From assembly GCA_003644895.1 (NCBI GenBank), contig QNDO01000027.1:1-12188 (forward strand): a DNA stretch of 12,188 bases, read 5' to 3'. The position numbers and the translations under genes were made by a program. Each line of letters opens with the position of its first letter. Position 1 is the first letter of the stretch. The notes below the pieces were generated by a model. It was not told the DNA's origin. It did not search any database and saw nothing but the letters and a program-made list of their open reading frames with translations. This document shows, in pieces, positions 1-5,735 of this stretch. Source of the DNA: Candidatus Hydrothermota bacterium (lineage in GTDB: Bacteria > Hydrothermota > Hydrothermia > UBA1063).

Positions 1-561
1 GGAAAGGTCCGGGTCCTCAGCATGGGAAATAATGACCGTATGGAATATTTTTGAATACTCCAGAGCCCTTCTCATGATGCTGGAATTCTTAACCCAGTCT
101 CCGTCATCAGAAAAAGCAATGGCTCCCCCTTCTCTCATATCTCCTATTTCTGCCAGTTCCCTCCCCTCTCTGCCCTTGGTTATAGCCCCCACAGGAAAAA
201 CCTCGGATTTTTTCTCTTCCTTGGACCTTCTGATTACAAATTCAACAAGCCCCCTTGAATCAATAGGAGGTTTTGTGTTTGGCATGGCCAGTACAGTTGT
301 GAAGCCACCATGGAGTGCAGCATTTGAGCCTGTGGAGATATCTTCTTTGTATTCTTCTCCAGGTTCTCTGAGATGGGTATGCATGTCTATGAACCCTGGA
401 AATACATATTTGCCGGTACAATCTATAACTCTAGCATTCTCTACTTTTAAATTTCTGTTCACTTCCCTGATTTTTCCATCTTCCACAAGGATATCCAAAA
501 CTCCGTCTTTCCCAGAGCCGGGATCCACAATATGACCATTTTTGATGAGTATTCTATTCAT
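1..561 (-). CDS. pyrC: Dihydroorotase, type I (partial, C-terminus beyond window)
   Basis: Zinc amidohydrolase that cyclises N-carbamoyl-aspartate to dihydroorotate, step three of UMP synthesis, in the cytoplasm. The first 187 codons are visible and the frame is open to base 1. After a short beta-rich N-terminal segment comes the metal motif FIDMHTHLREPG (His61, His63), then NAALHGGFTTVLAMPNT, typical of the long type I enzymes, FSDDG (Asp153) and ISHAED (His180). These positions match the metal and catalytic ligands known for the Aquifex aeolicus enzyme. The ATG overlaps the end of pyrB by 8 nt (ATGAATAG) and is preceded by AGAGGAG nine bases upstream, so it is co-transcribed and probably translationally coupled with pyrB. 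Other cyclic amidohydrolases (hydantoinase, allantoinase) share the fold, but the pyrB context and the motifs make dihydroorotase the clear choice. The remaining roughly 240 residues lie outside the window. Confidence 0.95.
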   Translation of the reverse strand, partial: MNRILIKNGHIVDPGSGKDGVLDILVEDGKIREVNRNLKVENARVIDCTGKYVFPGFIDMHTHLREPGEEYKEDISTGSNAALHGGFTTVLAMPNTKPPIDSRGLVEFVIRRSKEEKKSEVFPVGAITKGREGRELAEIGDMREGGAIAFSDDGDWVKNSSIMRRALEYSKIFHTVIISHAEDPDLS

Positions 562-1492
562 GGATCTTTTCTCCTCTTATGAAAAGATAAAGAACAGCCA
601 TTCTGATGGCAACTCCATTGGTAACCTGGTCAAGGATCAGAGAGTCTCTTTCTTCCTGTAATTCATAATCAAGCTCCACTCCCCAGTTCACTGGCCCTGG
701 ATGCATGATAACAGCATTTTCCTGTGCTTTTTTCAATCGGCTTCTGGTTATTCCAAAGAATTTACGATACTCCCTTATCGAAGGGAAGTAGGCTTCTTCC
801 AATCTCTCTCGCTGAATCCTGAGTCCCATGATCACATCTTTACCCTCTATGGCTTCATCAATATTATAGGATATTTCCACTCCAAGTTCCCTGAATTCTT
901 CTGGAACTATTGTGGGTGGACCACAAAGGGTTACCTTCGCCCCCAGTTTTGTGAGACCAAAAATATTTGAACGAGCAACCCTTGAGTGAAGGATATCACC
1001 TACAATCAGCACATTGAGACCCTCAATACGGCCAAATCTCTGCCTCATGGTCAGCATATCCAGAAGTGCTTGGGTGGGGTGTTCGTGCATACCATCTCCT
1101 GCATTTATTACTGCTGCATCAGTATGGGCGGCAAGAAAGTGTGGGGCACCAGACGCCCAGTGTCTGACAATAAATGCGTCGGCCTTCATTGCGTCAAGGT
1201 TTTTGAGAGTGTCAAGAAGAGTTTCTCCTTTCTGAACTGCAGAACCTTTAGTAGAGACGCTTACTGTATCTGCTGAGAGTCTTTTGGCAGCCAAGTCAAA
1301 CGATGATTGGGTTCTGGTAGATGGTTCAAAAAAAAGGTTCACTATTGTTTTACCACGAAGTGTGGGAACCTTCTTGATAGGGCGTTCCAAAATCTCTTTC
1401 ATTGAATCTGCGGTATCGAGGATAAGGTTTATCTCGTCCTTATCCAGGTACTCTAAACCCAGTAAATCTTTGTGTTTTATTTGTTTTTCCAT
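554..1492 (-). CDS. pyrB: Aspartate carbamoyltransferase catalytic chain
   Basis: Condenses carbamoyl phosphate and aspartate to N-carbamoyl-aspartate, the committed step of pyrimidine synthesis. At 312 residues it has the normal catalytic-chain length. The carbamoyl-phosphate site is FFEPSTRTQ (54-62, with Arg60), with Lys89 in QKGETLLDT. HPTQALLD (138-145) and the central VGDILHSRVARSN segment are also present, and the C-terminal domain closes with QVTNGVAIRMAVLYLF. Two positions are unusual. STRTQ replaces the more usual STRTR, and the aspartate-side loop reads HPGPVNWGVE, with Trp270 where most family members have Arg (NRGVE or NRDVE). It lies 41 nt after glnA and overlaps pyrC. No Shine-Dalgarno precedes the ATG, but a TATAAT sits 11 nt upstream, suggesting a leaderless transcript of its own. 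No pyrI regulatory chain is in the window. OTCase is excluded by the HPTQALLD context and the neighbour. Confidence 0.96.
   Translation of the reverse strand: MEKQIKHKDLLGLEYLDKDEINLILDTADSMKEILERPIKKVPTLRGKTIVNLFFEPSTRTQSSFDLAAKRLSADTVSVSTKGSAVQKGETLLDTLKNLDAMKADAFIVRHWASGAPHFLAAHTDAAVINAGDGMHEHPTQALLDMLTMRQRFGRIEGLNVLIVGDILHSRVARSNIFGLTKLGAKVTLCGPPTIVPEEFRELGVEISYNIDEAIEGKDVIMGLRIQRERLEEAYFPSIREYRKFFGITRSRLKKAQENAVIMHPGPVNWGVELDYELQEERDSLILDQVTNGVAIRMAVLYLFIRGEKIHE
571..577 (-). promoter_or_regulatory. Shine-Dalgarno of pyrC
   Basis: AGAGGAG read on the minus strand, nine bases before the ATG at 561 and inside the last codons of pyrB. It fixes the pyrC start despite the 8-nt overlap. Confidence 0.75.
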
Positions 1493-1503
1493 ATCGAATG
1501 ATA

Positions 1504-1532
1504 ATTATAAAGGATTTATACAATACGGCAAA
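1504..1532 (-). promoter_or_regulatory. Candidate pyrB promoter (leaderless type)
   Basis: In the 41-nt glnA-pyrB gap the minus strand reads TATAAT (1504-1509). It is preceded by TTTGCC at 17-nt spacing (1527-1532), or TTGCCG at 16-nt spacing. The ATG is only 11 nt past the -10 box and has no Shine-Dalgarno, so the transcript would begin within about five bases of the start codon. The -35 match is weak and the -10 match is perfect. The gap leaves no room for a PyrR-type attenuator leader. Confidence 0.55.
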
Positions 1533-1533
1533 G

Positions 1534-2862
1534 TTAAAAATATATTACAAATTCGTATGGGTGAGGTCTCAATTCTACCTCTCTTAATTCCCTTTGCTTA
1601 AGGGTAATCCACTTTGTTAGAACTCTCTCGGTAAACACACTATCTTTAGTTAGATAAGAATTATCTTTCTTTAATTCTTCAAGGGCCTCCTCCAGGTTGT
1701 GGGGGAGATATTCAAATTTGTTGCTAGATGGGTCAAGGGCTTCCCCTACAGGGTCTCCAGGGTCTATTTTGTTTTCTACACCGTCAATACCCGCCATAAT
1801 AATTGCAGCCATACCGAGGTATGTGTTCATGGTAGCATCAGGTGGTCTGTACTCTATGTCTATATCTTTGCCTTTGGCATAACCAGGTATTCTAATTGCA
1901 CTTGTACGATTTGCTATTGAATATGTGATGGCACAGGGTGCCTCAAAACCTGAAAAAAGACGTTTATATGAATTTGTGGAGGGATTTGTAAATGCACTGA
2001 GGGACCTTGCATGTTTCAAAATTCCTCCCATAAAGTAAAGTGCAGTTTCACTTAGTCCGCTTAAATGATCTTCGTTGTAAAAAATAGATGTTCCATTTTT
2101 AATAAGATACATGTGGAAATGGAGCCCGTTACCTGGCTCATTGTAAATAGGCTTGGGCATGTAAGTAAGCATAAATCCATCCTGGCGAGCAATTTCTTTC
2201 AATAAATATTTGGCTGTTTCAAGATGGTCTGCAATTTTTAAAGCGGGAGCAAAAGCCAGTTCTATTTCGTGTTGTCCCAATCCCCCAACCTCGTGATGAT
2301 GGTATTTAACTTTAATGCCTGCTTCCTGAAGCGATTTTACCATAAATGTTCTCAATTCAAATAATCTGTCATAGGGTTCTGCGGCATGGTAGTATGATTT
2401 GATTCTTTTACTTTCCATAAAATCCATGAAGAAATAAGAATCATCAAATTCCGCATCTTCGAAAATGTAGAATTCCAGCTCCGGAAGCATATAGATATCA
2501 TCAGCGATCTCCTTTTTTCTTAGATATTCCACAGCCTTGTACAGTATATATCTCGGATAGTCCTCATACTTGTGATCCTCTCCCGAGAGGTAGATATCTC
2601 CATAGACAGAAAGGACATTGGATCTCAAAGGGTCGATAAAAAACGTATCCAGGTCGGGCTTCAACCTCATATCACTGAATTCCACGGTCTTGAACCCGGG
2701 TACGCTGGAACCATCAACACCGACTCCCTTTTCGACAACTTTTTTGAAATACTCTGGATCAACTGTGACGTGCCTCAATTTTCCGCTCAGGTCCACATAT
2801 TTTATATCCACCACATCTATATCTTTCTCCTTTATAATCCTTTCTATCTCTTTAAATTCCAT
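1534..2862 (-). CDS. glnA: Glutamine synthetase, type I
   Basis: Makes glutamine from glutamate, ammonia and ATP; the family is a cytoplasmic dodecamer. At 442 residues it matches the short GSI-alpha form rather than the roughly 470-residue GSI-beta form. N-terminal beta-grasp: DLSGKLRHV and GVDGSSVPGF (48-57). Catalytic domain: MLPELEFYIF (Glu128, Glu130), HHEVGGLGQHEIEL (Glu191, Glu199), GNGLHFHMYL (His248), NPSTNSYKRLFSGFEAP, NRTSAIRIP and EYRPPDATMNTYL. The adenylylation loop of GSI-beta (NLYDLP with the modified Tyr) reads KFEYLP here, with Glu384 at the Tyr position, so control by adenylylation is unlikely. Substitutions such as VGGLGQ for the usual VATAGQ and GNGLHFH for GSGMHxH mark a divergent lineage. 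A strong GGGGAGG fixes the start. It lies 17 nt after murI, in the same operon. Confidence 0.95.
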   Translation of the reverse strand: MEFKEIERIIKEKDIDVVDIKYVDLSGKLRHVTVDPEYFKKVVEKGVGVDGSSVPGFKTVEFSDMRLKPDLDTFFIDPLRSNVLSVYGDIYLSGEDHKYEDYPRYILYKAVEYLRKKEIADDIYMLPELEFYIFEDAEFDDSYFFMDFMESKRIKSYYHAAEPYDRLFELRTFMVKSLQEAGIKVKYHHHEVGGLGQHEIELAFAPALKIADHLETAKYLLKEIARQDGFMLTYMPKPIYNEPGNGLHFHMYLIKNGTSIFYNEDHLSGLSETALYFMGGILKHARSLSAFTNPSTNSYKRLFSGFEAPCAITYSIANRTSAIRIPGYAKGKDIDIEYRPPDATMNTYLGMAAIIMAGIDGVENKIDPGDPVGEALDPSSNKFEYLPHNLEEALEELKKDNSYLTKDSVFTERVLTKWITLKQRELREVELRPHPYEFVIYF

Positions 2863-2868
2863 TTTTTT

Positions 2869-2875
2869 CCTCCCC
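2869..2875 (-). promoter_or_regulatory. Shine-Dalgarno of glnA
   Basis: GGGGAGG on the minus strand, six bases before the ATG, in the 17-nt murI-glnA gap. It is the strongest ribosome binding site in the window and contrasts with the promoter-proximal genes, which have none. Confidence 0.85.
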
Positions 2876-2879
2876 TGGG

Positions 2880-3710
2880 TTACAGCTTAATACCTCCCTC
2901 ACAACCTGTGAGTTCGACCTGAAAAATACGATTTACCTTCTGACCGAGAAATCTCTCTATAAGTTCCTTATAATGGGGCGGAACATCTGTAAGGTGGATG
3001 CTTAACTCCCCTCCTGTGTTATTCAAGAGGTTATTTTTTTCAAGGAAACTCCTTACAGTTTTTGCAATCTCAACAGCAGGATCCACTAGGGTCACATCAC
3101 TGCCCATGAAGCCCTTAATAGCTTTTTTCAGAAGAGGATAGTGAGTACAGCCTAGAATAAGGGCATCTATCTTTCCTTTTAAATCATGGAGATATAAACT
3201 TATTACGTCATTGGCGATCTTTCCTTGGGTTATTCCCTCCTCAGCCAGAGGTACAAAAAGTGGGCAGGGTTTTGTGTAAACTTTTAAATCTTCTTTGGCA
3301 TTAAGAAGAGCCTTTTCATGGGCGCCACTTTTAATGGTAGCTATGGTGCCAATGACTCCTATATTCCCGGATTTTGTCACTCTCAGGGCTTCTTTCACTC
3401 CTGGGTCCACCACACCAAAAATTGGAATTTCAGGAAAGGTTTCTTTCAGAAAATTCAGGGCCACACTGGACACTGTATTACAAGCAATAACAATCAATTT
3501 AACCCTGTATTTTAAAAGAAACATTACATCTTCAACGGCAAATTTTTTAATTGTTTTTTCTGATTTTGTACCATAGGGTACCCTTGCGGTGTCCCCCAGG
3601 TACACTATATCTTCTTCTGGAAGTGTCTTTTTTATTTCCCTTACCACTGTAAGACCGCCTACGCCGGAATCAAAAACTCCTATCGGCCTTTTAGAATTTT
3701 CCCCTTTCAT
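2880..3710 (-). CDS. murI: Glutamate racemase
   Basis: Converts L-glutamate to the D-glutamate needed for peptidoglycan stem peptides; cytoplasmic, cofactor-independent Asp/Glu racemase. The 276 residues are a normal family length. PIGVFDSGVGGLTVVREI (9-26) carries the conserved Asp14-Ser15. YLGDTARVPYGTKS (37-50) binds the substrate. VIACNTVSS holds the first catalytic Cys (77), and LILGCTHYPLL holds the second Cys (188) with His190. FGVVDPGVKEAL is also typical. The start overlaps the end of the amidase gene by 20 nt and is preceded by AAGGTGA (3714-3720), a good Shine-Dalgarno. Its place between a peptidoglycan amidase and glutamine synthetase fits its use of glutamate for the wall. Aspartate racemase is less likely given the VPYG and GCTHYP motifs. 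Confidence 0.96.
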   Translation of the reverse strand: MKGENSKRPIGVFDSGVGGLTVVREIKKTLPEEDIVYLGDTARVPYGTKSEKTIKKFAVEDVMFLLKYRVKLIVIACNTVSSVALNFLKETFPEIPIFGVVDPGVKEALRVTKSGNIGVIGTIATIKSGAHEKALLNAKEDLKVYTKPCPLFVPLAEEGITQGKIANDVISLYLHDLKGKIDALILGCTHYPLLKKAIKGFMGSDVTLVDPAVEIAKTVRSFLEKNNLLNNTGGELSIHLTDVPPHYKELIERFLGQKVNRIFQVELTGCEGGIKL

Positions 3711-5043
3711 ATCTCACCTTAAATTTCACTATTCCTTCCTTTATTCCTTCAGCTACTCTATCAAGAAATTTTTCATCACGCAGTAACTTTCTTTCACTCT
3801 TGTTTGATAAAAATGCAGTCTCTATTAGAACAGAGGGAGCATAAACACCCCTTAATACATAAAAGCCCGCTTGCTTTACTCCTCTGTCAATCCTCTTGGT
3901 TCTTCTAACCATGGATTCTTGAATGAAAAAGGCAAGATCCTGCGATTCTTTTAAGAATTCATACTGAGCCATATCGCCCAGAATCATCTTGAGAATATCC
4001 ATGGTATCCTGGTCTTCTTCTATTTCATATTTAATAACGGAGTTTTCAAATGCAGCCACGGCCCTTTCCCATTTGGTTCTTGCCTGTGATAGAAAGTAAG
4101 TCTCTATTCCTCTGGCTCTCGCCCCTTTGGAATAATTACAGTGAAGGGAGATGAAGAGATCACATTTTACCTTATTGGCAAATTCCGCCCTTTTCATCAA
4201 AGGTACAAATACATCCCTATCCCGTGTGAGGTAAACTTTAAACCCTGCTTTTTCCAGTTTTTTCTTTAACTTTTTAGCAATTTTCAGAACTATATCCTTT
4301 TCCTTTACCCCATGGGCTATAGCCCCCGGATCTTTTCCCCCATGCCCCGGATCAATAACTATAACATGGATTTTCCTCTGATATTTTTCCTCTGCTACTT
4401 CTTTCACCGAAAAGATCAATAAAATGGAACCGGGTTTTTCCTCAACTTTGTACTCCACATAAGGATTCAACTCAACTGTTATCCTTGCTCCTGAGGATGT
4501 GTGTCTGGTTACTATTCTTCTAACAGCTTTTCCAGCACCACGCTTAGTAGCAAGACCACTGTAGAACCCCCTATTTATGATGAGAATAAGATTATCTCCT
4601 TTTTTCTCCAGTTCTGGCTTCAAGTCGATATTGTATCTGAGATAAAGAGTATCACCCTTCAGTCGTATTTCTTTAATACTCGAAGGATATCTGGATAGAA
4701 TGAATCTTTTTTTGGCAAAGTCCCAGTAATACGTATATTCTGGATCCATCTGTGAGAGTATATAAGCCCAGGTTTCCGCATCAAGATAAATTTCTGAATC
4801 TTCAAAGAGTACATTTTCAAGAGTTAGTTTTTTACCAGAAACAAGACATTGTTTTGTTTCAGTAAAGATTGTTGTTCTGTTATTTTTATAAAAGAGTTCA
4901 ATTTTATTATCAAAACGTGAGATCTGTCCCTCTGCAAGGGAAGCAATCTCCGTAACAGAAATGTAGTCAATTCCTATATTTGTTGTGTAGTGGGGAGAGA
5001 TTGTTTTAAAACCTAAAAGGAAGACAAATAGAACCTTTATCAT
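3691..5043 (-). CDS. Exported N-acetylmuramoyl-L-alanine amidase (Amidase_3, AMIN-type)
   Basis: Zinc amidase predicted to cut the bond between MurNAc and the stem peptide, probably during cell separation, outside the cytoplasmic membrane. A short hydrophobic stretch (2-13) suggests a signal peptide. Residues about 25-118 resemble the stalk-type copper-amine-oxidase-N fold, and about 122-212 resemble an AMIN domain that targets peptidoglycan; both assignments rest on pattern only. The Amidase_3 domain runs from about 225 to 445. Zinc ligands are His234 (DPGHGG), Glu248 and His301 (SLHCN), and the catalytic Glu408 lies in LIETAFLSN. Between GIETYFLS and the helix at about 368 is an insertion of about 45 residues containing ENSVIKYE and MILGDMAQYEFLKES. 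It resembles the helix that blocks the active site in AmiB/AmiC-like enzymes until a LytM-type activator binds. It is the first gene of the left operon, with no Shine-Dalgarno and a -10-like box 9 nt before the ATG. Confidence 0.9.
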   Translation of the reverse strand: MIKVLFVFLLGFKTISPHYTTNIGIDYISVTEIASLAEGQISRFDNKIELFYKNNRTTIFTETKQCLVSGKKLTLENVLFEDSEIYLDAETWAYILSQMDPEYTYYWDFAKKRFILSRYPSSIKEIRLKGDTLYLRYNIDLKPELEKKGDNLILIINRGFYSGLATKRGAGKAVRRIVTRHTSSGARITVELNPYVEYKVEEKPGSILLIFSVKEVAEEKYQRKIHVIVIDPGHGGKDPGAIAHGVKEKDIVLKIAKKLKKKLEKAGFKVYLTRDRDVFVPLMKRAEFANKVKCDLFISLHCNYSKGARARGIETYFLSQARTKWERAVAAFENSVIKYEIEEDQDTMDILKMILGDMAQYEFLKESQDLAFFIQESMVRRTKRIDRGVKQAGFYVLRGVYAPSVLIETAFLSNKSERKLLRDEKFLDRVAEGIKEGIVKFKVRYERGKF

Positions 5044-5052
5044 AGTGCATTT

Positions 5053-5081
5053 ATTTTAACTCATTGTTAATGAATATACAA
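5053..5081 (-). promoter_or_regulatory. Candidate amidase-operon promoter (leaderless type)
   Basis: The minus strand reads TTGTAT (5076-5081), 17 nt, then TAAAAT (5053-5058), ending 9 nt before the ATG at 5043. There is no Shine-Dalgarno in between. The -10 is a 5/6 match and the -35 only 3/6, so support comes mainly from spacing and from similarity to the other starts in the window. Confidence 0.45.
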
Positions 5082-5178
5082 AAAGAACCTTTCTATGTAT
5101 TCAGGCTCAAAGAATTTAAAAATGATGGGGCCTGGGGGTATCTGGTAGAGGTATATTCTGTAATAAAATCTCTGGTAT

Positions 5179-5192
5179 TCACACAATTGTGA
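5179..5192. promoter_or_regulatory. Palindrome in the 203-nt divergent intergenic region (possible operator)
   Basis: The gap between the amidase gene and the CrtO-like gene (5044-5246) is the largest non-coding stretch. It is AT-rich and holds a perfect inverted repeat, TCACA-CAAT-TGTGA, containing the 10-nt palindrome CACAATTGTG. It lies about 55 to 68 nt before the start codon at 5247. A regulator site is possible. The half-sites are in the opposite order from a CRP site, and I recognise no specific regulator. No ORF or RNA gene is supported in the rest of the gap. Confidence 0.3.
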
Positions 5193-5209
5193 TTGATTTT
5201 TATACTGAT

Positions 5210-5238
5210 TTTCAAGCAGGCTTTAAAATATTTATTAT
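5210..5238 (+). promoter_or_regulatory. Candidate promoter of the CrtO-like gene
   Basis: TTTCAA (5210-5215), 17 nt, TATTAT (5233-5238), then 8 nt to the ATG at 5247. An alternative -10 is TAAAAT at 5224-5229. The tract before the ATG is poly-A ending in G, with no real Shine-Dalgarno. The call is weak because the region is so AT-rich. Confidence 0.3.
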
Positions 5239-5246
5239 AAAAAAAG

Positions 5247-5735
5247 ATGGACCTTTTGGTTATAAATATTCTGTATCTGATAATTTTCGCTCTCATAATT
5301 GGTTATGTGGTCAGATTTATTCCCGATAATATTTTAAATCCTTATAATTTCTTATTCAGAGAACGTAAATGGGAACGAGAAGGAAGGCTGTATGACAGGG
5401 TTTTTCGTGTTAAAAGCTGGAAAAAATATCTTCCCGAAGGGGGCGAATTCTACAAAGTAAATGCTTTCAATAAAAAATATCTGAGTTCTACTGATCCGGA
5501 ATATCTTAAACGGTTTGCTATAGAGACTGCAAGGGCTGAGCTCACTCACATACTTCTGGTATTGCTTTTCTTACCCTCAATTTTCTGGAATACACTCCAA
5601 AACGTTTTTTACATATTCATCTTCACTTTTTCTGTAAATTTACCCTTTATCATTGTGCAGAGATACAATAGAATCCGGTTTTTAAGAATACTGGAAGAGA
5701 TGGGTTATCCTATTTCAGATACATTTCGTAGATAA
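5247..5735 (+). CDS. CrtO-family membrane protein (glycosyl-4,4'-diaponeurosporenoate acyltransferase-like)
   Basis: A 162-residue integral membrane protein resembling the staphyloxanthin acyltransferase CrtO family. Three hydrophobic segments are visible: about 4-22, 99-117 and 118-137. The motifs that suggest the family are VKSWKKYLPEGG (about 50-61), an Asn/Phe-Lys stretch before YLKRFAIETARAELTH (about 85-100), and the C-terminal NLPFIIVQRYNRIRFLRIL (about 131-149). The length fits the family, which is about 165 residues. In Staphylococcus this enzyme esterifies a glycosylated C30 carotenoid. No carotenoid gene is visible nearby, so the substrate here is unknown and may be another membrane glycolipid. 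It is transcribed convergently with the kinase-helicase gene and their 3' ends overlap by 26 nt. Family assignment is fairly secure; the exact reaction is inference. Confidence 0.75.
   Translation: MDLLVINILYLIIFALIIGYVVRFIPDNILNPYNFLFRERKWEREGRLYDRVFRVKSWKKYLPEGGEFYKVNAFNKKYLSSTDPEYLKRFAIETARAELTHILLVLLFLPSIFWNTLQNVFYIFIFTFSVNLPFIIVQRYNRIRFLRILEEMGYPISDTFRR

Noticed and set aside
32..535. Open frame of 167 codons on the plus strand.
   Set aside because: It is antisense to the clearly recognisable dihydroorotase N-terminus and shows no family motif.
1493..1533. PyrR-type attenuator or riboswitch before pyrB.
   Set aside because: The gap is only 41 nt, and the -10 box lies 11 nt before the ATG, so there is no leader to fold.
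2833..2838. TATAAT on the plus strand as a promoter.
   Set aside because: It sits inside glnA, has no good -35 box at the right spacing, and no plus-strand gene follows.
5179..5192. CRP binding site.
   Set aside because: The half-sites are in the order TCACA then TGTGA with a 4-nt spacer, the reverse of the CRP consensus TGTGA-N6-TCACA.
5093..5296. Open frame of 67 codons on the minus strand in the intergenic region.
   Set aside because: Low-complexity, AT-driven composition, overlaps the divergent CrtO-like start and lacks a ribosome binding site.
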